Shown: one piece after another, positions 55,901 to 64,000 of the stretch | Layout: each line of letters starts with the position of its first letter | How positions within the stretch are numbered: the first letter of the stretch is position 1 | Assembly: GCF_039727615.1 (NCBI RefSeq) | Contig: NZ_CP152474.1 | Location: forward strand, 1,178,001-1,242,000 | DNA length: 64,000 nt | Direction: 5' to 3' | DNA from: Leclercia sp. S52 | Lineage (GTDB): Bacteria; Pseudomonadota; Gammaproteobacteria; Enterobacterales; Enterobacteriaceae | Notes under the pieces: generated by a model | What the model was told of the DNA's origin: nothing | Databases searched by the model: none | The model's input: only the letters and a program-made list of their open reading frames with translations | Translations under genes and position numbers: made by a program

Positions 55901-56767
55901 GGCCACTCGCTGCTGGCGATGCGCCTTGCCGCCAGCCTCAGCCGCCACTTTGCCCGCCAGGTGACGCCCGGCCAGGTGATGGTGGCCTCGACGGTGGGCA
56001 AGCTGAGTGCGCTGCTGGCATCCGACATCAGCGACGAGCAGGCCCGGCGTCTGGGCTACGAAACGATCTTGCCCCTGCGCGAAAGCCAGGGCCCGACGCT
56101 GTTCTGCTTCCATCCGGCCTCCGGTTTTGCCTGGCAGTTCAGCGTCCTGGCACGCTACCTCAGTCCACGCTGGTCGATTACCGGCATCCAGTCGCCGCGA
56201 CCGGGGCCGATGCAGCACTGCGCCACGCTCGATGAGGTGATCGATCGGCATCTGGCGACGCTGCGGGCGCAACAGCCACACGGGCCTTATCATCTGTTCG
56301 GCTATTCGCTGGGCGGCACGCTGGCACAGGGCATCGCCGCCCGCCTGCGCGCGCAGGGTGAAGAGGTCACGTTCCTTGGCCTGCTGGATACCTGGCCGCC
56401 GGAGACGCAAAACTGGCGTGAAAAAGAGGCGAACGGTCTCGATCCTGAGGTGTTAGCGGAGATCGAGCGCGAGCGGCAGGCGTTCCTCGCCGCCCAGCAG
56501 GGCCAGGCATCCGGGGAGCTGTTCAGCGCGATCGAGGGTAACTACGCCGATGCGGTGCGTCTGCTGACCACAGCGCACAGTGCGAAGTTTGACGGCAAAG
56601 CGACCCTGTTTGTTGCCGAACGCACGCGAGCGATGGATCCGCACCAGGCCTGGACGCCATGGGTAGGGGAGCTGGAGGTCTATCGCCAGGATTGCGCCCA
56701 CGTGGACATCATCTCCCCGCAGGCGTTTGAGACGATAGGGCCGGTATTGAAGGGGATATTGGGGTAG
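52901..56767 (+). CDS. entF: Enterobactin synthase component F (nonribosomal peptide synthetase)
   Basis: This 1288-residue NRPS activates serine, joins it to 2,3-dihydroxybenzoate delivered on EntB, and cyclises three units into enterobactin. Domains in order are: condensation (HHLVVDG, His137-138, Asp142), adenylation (about 450-950, with IIFTSGSTGRPKG near 595), peptidyl carrier (LGGHSLLAM, Ser1003, modified by EntD) and thioesterase (GYSLGG, Ser1136). No domain is missing and the length matches the E. coli enzyme. YbdZ, encoded just upstream, is its adenylation partner. Confidence 0.97.
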   Translation: MSAQLPLVAAQPGIWMAEQLSDLPNAWSVAHYVELTGPVNAPLLAKAVVAGMMQADTLRTQFTEDNGEIRQWVDDTMLLPEPQIIDLRAHADPHAAAQAQMHADLNQNLRVDSGQSLAFHLLMQVADNRWYWYQRYHHLVVDGFSFPAITRQIAAIYCAWSNGDATPDSPFTPFAEVVEEYQRYRDSEAYVRDGAFWAEQRRQLPPPVSLSSAPLPGRAATTDILRLKLTADRQAFSRLTTVSQSQRTDLALALVALWLARLTGRMNYAAGFIFMRRMGSAALTATGPVLNVLPLAVNIRAQETLPELAQRLAGQMKKMRRHQRYDAEQIVRDSGRAASDEALFGPVFNVKVFDYQLDIEGVQAVTHTLATGPVNDLEMALFPDEEGGLSIEILANKQRYDEATLVRHVERLHALLAQFAANIDLRCGEAETVSDAEYQQLEKINQTAVPLPLTTLSALVAEQAAKTPDAPALADAQYELNYRQMREQVVALANQLRARGVKPGDSVAVALPRSVFLTLALHAIVEAGAAWLPLDTGYPDDRLQMMIEDAKPSLLITDDNQRPRFSHLPVSLFSYNTLLSSEGSAPLNLSAPEQTAYIIFTSGSTGRPKGVMVGQTAIVNRLLWMQNHYPLTAADVVAQKTPCSFDVSVWEFWWPFIAGAKLVMAEPEAHRDPLAMQDFFAKYGVTTTHFVPSMLAAFVASLTPENAACCASLKQVFCSGEALPTALCREWEQLTHAPLHNLYGPTEAAVDVSWYPAFGPELALVTGNSVPIGFPVWNTGLRILDAMMRPVPFGVAGDLYLTGIQLAQGYLGRPDLTASRFIADPFAPGERMYRTGDVARWLDNGAVEYLGRSDDQLKIRGQRIELGEIDRAMLTLPDVAQAVTHACVINQAANTGGDARQLVGYMVSESGLPLDRDALLTALKTQLPPHMVPVVLLQLSALPLSANGKLDRKALPLPELTVKTQGRAPESDTEQAIAAAFSTLLGCEINDIEADFFALGGHSLLAMRLAASLSRHFARQVTPGQVMVASTVGKLSALLASDISDEQARRLGYETILPLRESQGPTLFCFHPASGFAWQFSVLARYLSPRWSITGIQSPRPGPMQHCATLDEVIDRHLATLRAQQPHGPYHLFGYSLGGTLAQGIAARLRAQGEEVTFLGLLDTWPPETQNWREKEANGLDPEVLAEIERERQAFLAAQQGQASGELFSAIEGNYADAVRLLTTAHSAKFDGKATLFVAERTRAMDPHQAWTPWVGELEVYRQDCAHVDIISPQAFETIGPVLKGILG

Positions 56768-56774
56768 TGAAAAC

Positions 56775-56859
56775 GCCCGGCGGCGCTACGCTTGCCGGGC
56801 CTACGGTTTTCCCCCCTCTCCCTGTGGGAGAGGGCCGGGGTGAGGGCATCAGACCGCAC
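56775..56859. repeat. REP unit plus dispersed palindromic repeat between entF and fepC
   Basis: A REP-type unit (56775-56804) is followed by CCCTCTCCCTGTGGGAGAGG...GGGGTGAGGGCATCAGACCGCA (56814-56859), the inverse of the copies near 43.8 and 61.0 kb. The element runs into the last codons of fepC. It could terminate the convergent entF and fepC transcripts. Confidence 0.8.
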
Positions 56860-57649
56860 GTCTTCCCAGCGGCACCACCAGCGGCGTGCCCGCCACCGGA
56901 TCGTCAATAATCATGCAGCGCATGCCGTAGATCCGCTCGATCAGCTCCGGGGTCACAATCTCTTTCGGCGCACCCTCGGCCACAATCTTCCCGTCGCGCA
57001 GGGCAATCAAATGGGTGGCATAGCGGCAGGCCTGATTGAGGTCGTGCAGCACTGCCGCCAGGGTAAAGCCCTGGGTGCGGTTCAGATCGCTCAGCAGCTC
57101 CAGGAGATCGATCTGATGGCTGATATCCAGCCAGGTGGTCGGCTCGTCCAGCAGCATGATCGACGTCTCCTGGGCCAGCACCATCGCAATCCACGCCCGC
57201 TGGCGCTGCCCGCCGGAGAGGGTATCCACGCTCTGCGCCGCCAGGTCGGTAATCCCGGTGGCCAGCATCGCTTTGGTGACCGCCGCTTCATCCTCTTTAC
57301 GCCAGCGGGTAAACAGCGGCTGGTGCGGATAGCGTCCGCGCGCCACCAGCTCCTGCACGGTGATATCCCCTGGCGTGGTGGCGTTTTGCGCCAACAGCCC
57401 GATCCGGCGCGCTACCTCTTTACTGGCATAGCGCTGGATCTGCTCGCCATCGAGGAAAACGTTGCCGTGCAGCGGCGTCATCAGGCGGCTGAGGGTGCGC
57501 AGCAGGGTCGATTTCCCGCAGCCGTTGGGGCCGATAATGGCGGTGAAGTGGCCGTCGGGGATCGCCACCTGCAGATCCTCGGCCACGGTTTTTTTACCGT
57601 AGCCGAGGGTCAGATTTTCGCCGCGCAAGCGGGTTTGATTGGCACTCAT
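56849..57649 (-). CDS. fepC: Ferric enterobactin ABC transporter ATPase FepC
   Basis: The 266-residue ATPase powers import of ferric enterobactin through FepD/FepG. Walker A is GPNGCGKST, the signature LSGGQRQRAWIAMVLA, Walker B IMLLDEPTTWLD and the switch His in VLHDLNQ. The start at 57649 (MSANQTRLRGENLTLGYGK) overlaps the fepG stop (ATGA). The C-terminus ends VVPLGRRAV inside a palindromic repeat, so its last residues may be lineage-specific. Confidence 0.97.
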   Translation of the reverse strand: MSANQTRLRGENLTLGYGKKTVAEDLQVAIPDGHFTAIIGPNGCGKSTLLRTLSRLMTPLHGNVFLDGEQIQRYASKEVARRIGLLAQNATTPGDITVQELVARGRYPHQPLFTRWRKEDEAAVTKAMLATGITDLAAQSVDTLSGGQRQRAWIAMVLAQETSIMLLDEPTTWLDISHQIDLLELLSDLNRTQGFTLAAVLHDLNQACRYATHLIALRDGKIVAEGAPKEIVTPELIERIYGMRCMIIDDPVAGTPLVVPLGRRAV

Positions 57650-58635
57650 TTCTTGCGGGACTCCTGAACAAGCAAGACGATGAGGTAGATACCGCCAAGA
57701 CTGACGGTCACGACCCCCACCGGAAGTTGATACGGCATAAACAGCTGCTGGGCGCAGAGATCTGCCGCCAGCAGCAGCAGCGATCCGCACAGCGCCGACT
57801 GGGTTAACCCCCAGCGGGCGGTGCCGCTCAGACGGCGGGCGATGTGCGGCGCGACCAGGGCAATAAAGGAGATCGGCCCGGCAATGGCGGTAGCCGCGGC
57901 GGTTAACACCACCGCCACCAGCATCAGCATCAGACGCGAACGCTCAACGCTGACGCCCAGCGCGCAGGCGCTGTCGTCGCCCATCTCCAGCAGACGCATC
58001 CGTTTCACCAGCAGTAATGCGCAGACAAACATCAGCAGGATCAGCGGGGCGGCGGGCAGGGTTTTGGCCCAGGTCAGGCCGTTGAGCGACCCGGCGAACC
58101 ACAACCCGGCAGAGAGCGAGGTCTCCAGCGAGGCCTGTAATAGCAGCCAGGTATTAAAGGCCATCAGCATGGCGCGCATGCCGATGCCGATGATGATCAG
58201 GCGGAAGGTTTCGATCCCGTCGCGCCACGCCAGTGCCCAGACGATCAGCGAGGTGAGGATCCCGCCCGCCATCGCCGCCAGGGTAATGGCCGTCAGGTGC
58301 TGACCGAACAGCACCATCGCTACCAGCACGCCGCTCCAGGCCCCGGTGTTAAAGCCCATCACGTCCGGGCTGCCGAGGGGGTTGCGCATCAGCGACTGGA
58401 AAATCGCGCCGCTGATCCCAAGAGCAGCGCCAACCAGCAGGGCCATCATCACCCGCGGTAAACGCCATTCGGTGACCACCATGGTGATATTGCGCGGCGC
58501 GCTGCCGGTGAGGGCATTAAAGACCTGAGACAAATCAAGCGTTACCGCCCCGCTACGCAGGCTAAACAGGGCCACGCCGAGGCTGACCAGCATCAGCACC
58601 AGACAGCTGAGAATTAAACGACGGGATGGGGCCAT
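57646..58635 (-). CDS. fepG: Ferric enterobactin ABC transporter permease FepG
   Basis: The 329-residue inner-membrane protein of the BtuC/FecCD family has about ten helices. Family landmarks are GISGAIFQSLMRNPLGSPDVMGFNTGAWSG and VGVVTVSLGGIYLIVLL near the end. The start at 58635 (MAPSRRLILSCLVL) overlaps the fepD stop (ATGA); a longer upstream frame is a shadow of fepD. It forms the heterodimeric channel with FepD. Confidence 0.96.
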   Translation of the reverse strand: MAPSRRLILSCLVLMLVSLGVALFSLRSGAVTLDLSQVFNALTGSAPRNITMVVTEWRLPRVMMALLVGAALGISGAIFQSLMRNPLGSPDVMGFNTGAWSGVLVAMVLFGQHLTAITLAAMAGGILTSLIVWALAWRDGIETFRLIIIGIGMRAMLMAFNTWLLLQASLETSLSAGLWFAGSLNGLTWAKTLPAAPLILLMFVCALLLVKRMRLLEMGDDSACALGVSVERSRLMLMLVAVVLTAAATAIAGPISFIALVAPHIARRLSGTARWGLTQSALCGSLLLLAADLCAQQLFMPYQLPVGVVTVSLGGIYLIVLLVQESRKK

Positions 58636-59639
58636 CACAGAGCACCTCCGCGCCTGCGGCGCACCAGGAAAATCAGCACCGGCGCGCCGATAAAGGCGCT
58701 GACCACCGACACCCGCAGCTCGCCGGGCACCAGCAGACGCCCGAGAATATCGGCAAACAGCAGCAGGGCAGGGGTGGCAAGCAGGGTCACCGGCAGGGAC
58801 CAGCGGTGATCGGCCCCCACCAGCCAGCGCGCCATGTGCGGCATCATCAGGCCGATAAAGGCGATGGGGCCCACCACCGCCGTGGCGCTGCCGCACAGGA
58901 CGGTGATGGCCAGTAATCCGATCAGCTGGGTGCGCGCCACGCGACTGCCGAGGGCGGTCGCGGTGTCGCTGCCGAGGCTCAGACTGTTGAGCGCCCGGCT
59001 TAACAGCAGCGCCACGGCGGCGGCGATCAGCACCGGCACGCTCACCACCTGTAACGTTTGCAGGGTGCGGATATCCAGCGAGCCGGCCTGCCAGAAGCGC
59101 AGCTGATCGTAGACGTCAGGGTTGAGCAGGGCGATGCCGTTGGAGAGGCCATCCAGCACCGCGCCCAGCGCCACGCCCGCCAGCGTCAGGCGTATCGGGC
59201 TGAGCTGGCCCCCGCCCTGGCTGCCGGTAAAAGCCACCAGCAGCGAGGCGGCAAAGGCCCCGCACAACGCCATCACCAGCTGTTCGCTGGGGGAGGAGAA
59301 GCCAAACAGCGCCGCGCCCAGCACGATGGCGAAGCTGGCCCCGGCGTTAACGCCGAGAATGCCCGGGTCGGCCAGCGGATTGCGGGTCAGGGTTTGCATC
59401 AGCGCCCCGGCGAGACCGAGAGCGGCACCGGCCAGCAGCCCGGCGAGGGTGCGCGGCAGGCGGGCATCCCGCACGATGGTGCAGTCGGCGCTTTGACAGG
59501 TGGCGGTGAGGGCATCCACTACCACGGAGAACGGCAGCGGTTTCGCACCCACCGACAGGCTGAGGGCGACGGCAAACGTGAGCAGTAACAGTAAACCGGG
59601 CACGGCAAGGGCGCGTGACGCGGAAGAGGAGTACGACAT
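58635..59639 (-). CDS. fepD: Ferric enterobactin ABC transporter permease FepD
   Basis: The 334-residue BtuC/FecCD-family permease includes GALMQTLTRNPLADPGILGVNAGASFAIVLGAALFG and VSVVSAFIGAPVLIFLVRRRR near the end, almost as in E. coli FepD. I place the start at 59639 (MSYSSSASRALAVPG) by comparison with E. coli; an in-frame ATG at 59651 would add four residues. It is the first gene of fepD-fepG-fepC, divergent from entS, with a Fur box in between. Confidence 0.96.
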   Translation of the reverse strand: MSYSSSASRALAVPGLLLLLTFAVALSLSVGAKPLPFSVVVDALTATCQSADCTIVRDARLPRTLAGLLAGAALGLAGALMQTLTRNPLADPGILGVNAGASFAIVLGAALFGFSSPSEQLVMALCGAFAASLLVAFTGSQGGGQLSPIRLTLAGVALGAVLDGLSNGIALLNPDVYDQLRFWQAGSLDIRTLQTLQVVSVPVLIAAAVALLLSRALNSLSLGSDTATALGSRVARTQLIGLLAITVLCGSATAVVGPIAFIGLMMPHMARWLVGADHRWSLPVTLLATPALLLFADILGRLLVPGELRVSVVSAFIGAPVLIFLVRRRRGGAL

Positions 59640-59656
59640 AGCAACGTCCATGATTT

Positions 59657-59675
59657 GATAATGATAGTAATTATC
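59657..59675. promoter_or_regulatory. Fur box between fepD and entS
   Basis: GATAATGATAGTAATTATC matches the 19-base Fur consensus GATAATGATAATCATTATC at 17 of 19 positions. It overlaps further partial repeats (ATTATCGTTATC) and lies in the divergent fepDGC/entS promoter region. Confidence 0.9.
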
Positions 59676-59750
59676 GTTATCTATCTTATTTAGCTATGTT
59701 AGCATGTGCGGCCATGGAATTGGTACAAAAGAAACCATTAAGGCTTTGTA

Positions 59751-60999
59751 ATGACCCGACAATCCTGGCTGCTCAATCTGAGCCTGCTGAAGACCCATCC
59801 GGCGTTTCGTGCTGTTTTTATTGCCCGTTTTATCTCCATTTTATCCCTTGGCCTGCTCGGCGTGGCCGTACCGGTGCAAATCCAGATGATGACCCACTCC
59901 AGCTGGCTGGTGGGGCTCTCCGTCACCCTGACCGGCGGAGCGATGTTTATCGGCCTGATGGTCGGCGGGGTGCTGGCGGATCGCTACGAGCGTAAAAAGC
60001 TGATTCTGCTGGCGCGTGGCACCTGCGGGGTGGGTTTTGTTGGGCTGTGTCTGAACGCGATGCTGCCGGAGCCGTCATTAATTGCGATTTATGCCCTCGG
60101 CCTGTGGGACGGTTTTTTTGCCTCATTAGGGGTGACGGCGCTGCTGGCGGCAACCCCGGCGCTGGTGGGGCGCGAAAACCTGATGCAGGCAGGCGCTATC
60201 ACCATGCTGACCGTGCGTCTGGGGTCGGTGATCTCGCCGATGGTCGGCGGCCTGCTGCTCGGCACCGGGAACGTTGCCTGGAACTACGGCCTGGCCGCTG
60301 CGGGTACCTTTATCACCACCTTAACCCTGCTGCGTCTGCCTTTACTGCCGCCTCCGCCGCAGCCGCGTGAACATCCGCTGAAATCGCTGATGGCGGCAAT
60401 CCGTTTTCTGTTCAGCAATCCGCTGATTGGCGGCATCGCCCTGCTGGGGGGGGCTGTTGACGATGGCAAGTGCGGTGCGGGTGCTCTATCCGGCGCTGGC
60501 GATGGAGTGGCAGATGAGCGTGTCGCAGATTGGCCTGCTGTATGCCGCGATCCCGCTGGGGGCGGCTTTTGGCGCGCTGACCAGCGGTAACCTGGCGCAG
60601 AGTGCCCGCCCGGGGCTGATTATGCTGCTGGCAACCCTGGCCTCGTTTATTGCGATTGGTTTCTTCAGCCTGATGCCGGTCTGGGCGCTGGGCGTGCTCT
60701 GCCTGGCGCTGTTCGGCTGGCTGAGCGCGGTCAGCTCCCTGCTGCAATACACCCTGATCCAGACCCAGACCCCGGAAGCGATGCTCGGCCGCATCAACGG
60801 CCTGTGGACGGCGCAGAACGTCACCGGCGATGCGATAGGCGCGGCCATTCTGGGTGGGCTGGGGGTGATTATGACCCCGGTGGCCTCGGCCAGCAGCAGC
60901 GGATTTGTGCTGGCGATGATGGGGGCGATACTGCTGGTGGTTTTGGCGGAGTTACGCCGGTTCCGCCAGGAGCCTGTTTTAAACGATAGTGCGGCTTGA
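59751..60999 (+). pseudogene. entS: Enterobactin exporter EntS (MFS), frameshifted
   Basis: This MFS protein with about twelve helices exports enterobactin across the inner membrane. It starts [20 protein letters not shown] and matches E. coli EntS along its length. A run of eight Gs at 60446-60453 breaks the frame. With seven, the text reads [23 protein letters not shown] and ends at 60999 with about 415 residues (E. coli 416). As written it is two pieces, 59751-60590 and 60427-60999. The rest of the enterobactin cluster is intact, which argues that this break is an artefact. Confidence 0.93.
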
Positions 61000-61064
61000 T
61001 GCCCTCACCCCGGCCCTCTCCCACAGGGAGAGGGAGAAAATCGTAGGCCGGGCACAAGGCCGCA
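60989..61064. repeat. Dispersed palindromic repeat between entS and fepB
   Basis: GTGCGGCTTGATGCCCTCAC...CCCACAGGGAGAGGG (60989-61034) overlaps the entS stop codon. A partial REP-like unit (GTAGGCCGGGCACAAGGCCG) follows at 61043-61064. The position suits a terminator for the convergent entS and fepB genes. Confidence 0.75.
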
Positions 61065-61066
61065 CC

Positions 61067-62026
61067 TTACTTAAACAACCCCTCTAAACGCGCCAGCACC
61101 CGCATCGCACTGAAATAATCCAGACGGAAGGTCTCGGTGCCCAGCGCCCAGACGCGCTTGTTTTGCACCGCCGGCAGATGGGCCAGCAGCGGGTTGGCGT
61201 AGATCGCATCCACATCCTTCCGATCGCCGGCAAACAGGAACAGCCCTTCGCCGTTCAGCCCGGCCGCCAGGTTTTCACCCCCTAACTGCACAATGTCGTG
61301 GCGCTTGCCCTGGCTTTGCGACGGGTTCAACCCGGCGGGCAGGGTAGCAAGGGAGAAGCCCAGCTGTTGCAGCAGCTTGCCCTGCGCCGACTCGGCGGTC
61401 CACAGGTTGGCACTGTGGGCCGCGGCGGTATACACAATGGCGTTCACCGGCTGCGGGGGCTGCTTCAGCTGCTGCTTCACCCGGGTGAGCTGGGTATCAA
61501 ACTCGGCAATCCGCGCGGCGGCCTGCTTCTCCTGGCCGGTAATGGTGCCCAGCTGAGTCAGCAGCGCCTGCCAGCTTTTGTCGTCGTAGTTGATCACCAG
61601 CGTCGGGGCGATGGCCGAGAGCTGATCGTACAGCGCCACGGCGGAGTCCCCGCCGGTGGCGCTGACCAGGATCAGATCCGGCATCTGGGCGGCAACGGCT
61701 TCGGCACTTGGCTCACCGATGTACAGCCGCGCGAGCTTACGCTGTTTGGCCACCTCGCCCCACTGGCGCAAAAAGCCCTGGTCATCTGCCACCCGGTTGT
61801 TTGGGGTGGTCGCCCCGCTGGCGATGACCGGGGCGTCAATCGCCAGCAGCGAGCCGGTGAGGGTCACGCTGGTGGAGACAATCCTCGTCGGTTTGCTCGT
61901 AAGCGTGTGGGTTCCGTGGCTATCCGTGACCTGACGCGGCCAGTCGGCGGCCAGCGCTGAGGTTAATCCTGAAATTAAAAGTCCCATTAAAAGCAGGGTG
62001 TTACGACAAGCAGCGGGCAGTTTCAC
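61067..62026 (-). CDS. fepB: Ferric enterobactin periplasmic binding protein FepB
   Basis: The 319-residue class III (BtuF/FhuD-like) binding protein passes ferric enterobactin from FepA to FepDG. The signal peptide ([20 protein letters not shown]) is cleaved before ADWPRQVTD. Its core [20 protein letters not shown] is nearly identical to E. coli. The start is GTG at 62026 with a weak ribosome site. It is divergent from entC, with Fur boxes in the shared control region. Confidence 0.96.
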   Translation of the reverse strand: MKLPAACRNTLLLMGLLISGLTSALAADWPRQVTDSHGTHTLTSKPTRIVSTSVTLTGSLLAIDAPVIASGATTPNNRVADDQGFLRQWGEVAKQRKLARLYIGEPSAEAVAAQMPDLILVSATGGDSAVALYDQLSAIAPTLVINYDDKSWQALLTQLGTITGQEKQAAARIAEFDTQLTRVKQQLKQPPQPVNAIVYTAAAHSANLWTAESAQGKLLQQLGFSLATLPAGLNPSQSQGKRHDIVQLGGENLAAGLNGEGLFLFAGDRKDVDAIYANPLLAHLPAVQNKRVWALGTETFRLDYFSAMRVLARLEGLFK

Positions 62027-62051
62027 TAAGGGGCATCCTGTTTTCGTTGAA

Positions 62052-62070
62052 GTTAATGCTTCTCATTTTC
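62052..62070 (-). promoter_or_regulatory. Fur box on the fepB side
   Basis: Read on the minus strand, GAAAATGAGAAGCATTAAC matches the 19-base Fur consensus at 15 positions. It lies 26 bases from the fepB start. Confidence 0.7.
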
Positions 62071-62171
62071 ATGAATGAGCCGCAGGGATGCAAGCGATAG
62101 TCGCACAAGATGCGCCGTCGACGGTTGACACCATCGCGCTCTGGGATTAGGTTAGCCAGCGAAAATATAAA

Positions 62172-62186
62172 TGATAATAATTCTTA
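62172..62186 (+). promoter_or_regulatory. Fur box on the entC side
   Basis: TGATAATAATTCTTA matches the Fur 7-1-7 consensus at 12 of 14 informative positions. It lies 27 bases before the entC start, just ahead of the CAGGAGG ribosome site. Confidence 0.8.
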
Positions 62187-62213
62187 CTGCTTTTATCATT
62201 TCAGGAGGATGAT

Positions 62214-63389
<1,176 letters not shown>

Positions 63390-63398
63390 GGATCCATC

Positions 63399-64000
63399 AT
63401 GACTATTCCCTTTACCCGCTGGCCCGACGACTTCGCCCGCCGCTATCGTGAAAAAGGTTACTGGCAGGATCAGCCTCTGACGGAGATCCTGACCCGCCAC
63501 GCCGACAGCGATGCGCTGGCGCTTATCGACGGCGAACGCCGCTTCACGTATCGCCAGCTCCAGCAGTCCGTTAATAACCTCGCAGCCGCGCTGCAGGCGC
63601 AGGGCGTCCAGCGGGGCGAAACCGCCCTGGTACAGCTGGGCAACGTCGCCGAGTTCTACATCACCTTTTTCGCGCTGTTGCAGGTGGGCGTGGCCCCGGT
63701 CAATGCCCTCTTTAGTCATCAGCGCAGCGAGCTGAACGCCTACGCCAGCCAGATTGAACCCGCGCTGCTGATTGCCGATCGTGCCCACGGCCTGTTTGCC
63801 GGCGACGACTTCCTCAACACCTTTGTCGATCAACACCGCTCTGTGCGCATGGTGCTGCTGCGTGGCGAAGGGCTGGAGGCGGCCATTGCCCGCCCGGCGG
63901 ATAACTTTATCGCCAGCCCGACCCCGGCCGATGAGGTGGCGTTCTTCCAGCTCTCCGGCGGCAGCACCGGCACGCCGAAGCTGATCCCGCGCACCCACAA
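63399..64000 (+). CDS. entE: 2,3-dihydroxybenzoate-AMP ligase EntE, N-terminal part (runs off window)
   Basis: This adenylating enzyme activates 2,3-dihydroxybenzoate and loads it on the EntB carrier domain. The frame from ATG 63399 reads [20 protein letters not shown] and stays open to the window end (about 200 residues of roughly 536). The last visible motif is the ATP-binding P-loop [19 protein letters not shown]. It follows entC by nine bases in the entCEBAH operon; entB, entA and entH should lie beyond the window. Confidence 0.96.
   Translation, partial: MTIPFTRWPDDFARRYREKGYWQDQPLTEILTRHADSDALALIDGERRFTYRQLQQSVNNLAAALQAQGVQRGETALVQLGNVAEFYITFFALLQVGVAPVNALFSHQRSELNAYASQIEPALLIADRAHGLFAGDDFLNTFVDQHRSVRMVLLRGEGLEAAIARPADNFIASPTPADEVAFFQLSGGSTGTPKLIPRTH

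Overview
The window is a piece of an Enterobacteriaceae chromosome, most like Enterobacter, Leclercia, Lelliottia or Klebsiella. The backbone follows the order known around minute 13 of E. coli: pheP, ybdG, nfsB, ybdF, ybdJ, ybdK, hokE, entD-fepA, fes-ybdZ-entF, fepC-G-D, entS, fepB, entC-entE. A ramR/romA-ramA locus sits next to ybdF, as in Salmonella, Klebsiella and Enterobacter. Genes are GC-rich. REP elements and a second palindromic repeat family lie between genes. There is no rRNA, tRNA, CRISPR array, complete IS or prophage.

Layout: (1) 1-3123, the end of a TonB-dependent receptor and a Tat-exported PhoX-type phosphatase. (2) pheP. (3) 4.8-9.35 kb, a sugar islet (NHS-type transporter, TIM-barrel isomerase, Gfo/Idh/MocA oxidoreductase, LacI regulator) with twin operators. 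(4) ybdG, then an MFS efflux gene divergent from an XRE regulator and a DUF2157 membrane protein. (5) nfsB, ybdF, ramR and divergent romA-ramA, with a RamR operator on the promoter. (6) An omptin protease, ybdJ, a 38-aa membrane peptide, a P2-like cation ATPase and an RND adaptor/pump pair. (7) ybdK, a GNAT, ymjA, a cold-shock-domain protein, a five-gene peptide-type ABC importer and another GNAT. (8) hok/sok: one intact copy and a second copy split by a 1.6-kb AT-rich insert with three small genes, two of them CxxC proteins and two of them rich in glycine. (9) 37.7-48.1 kb, a plant-sugar locus (FGGY kinase, isomerase, two-subunit transketolase, SorC regulator, ribose-type ABC importer), best explained as D-apiose use. 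(10) 48.2 kb to the end, the enterobactin synthesis, export, uptake and hydrolysis cluster with Fur boxes; entE runs off the end.

Seven genes (phoX, lacI-type, DUF2157, an ABC ATPase, sorC-type, the rbsA-like gene and entS) are each broken by exactly one extra base in a G or C run of six to eight, and ybdF probably by one in an A/T run. Removing that base restores a full family-length protein every time. This points to systematic homopolymer overcalling rather than to eight real pseudogenes, so these genes are probably functional in the organism.
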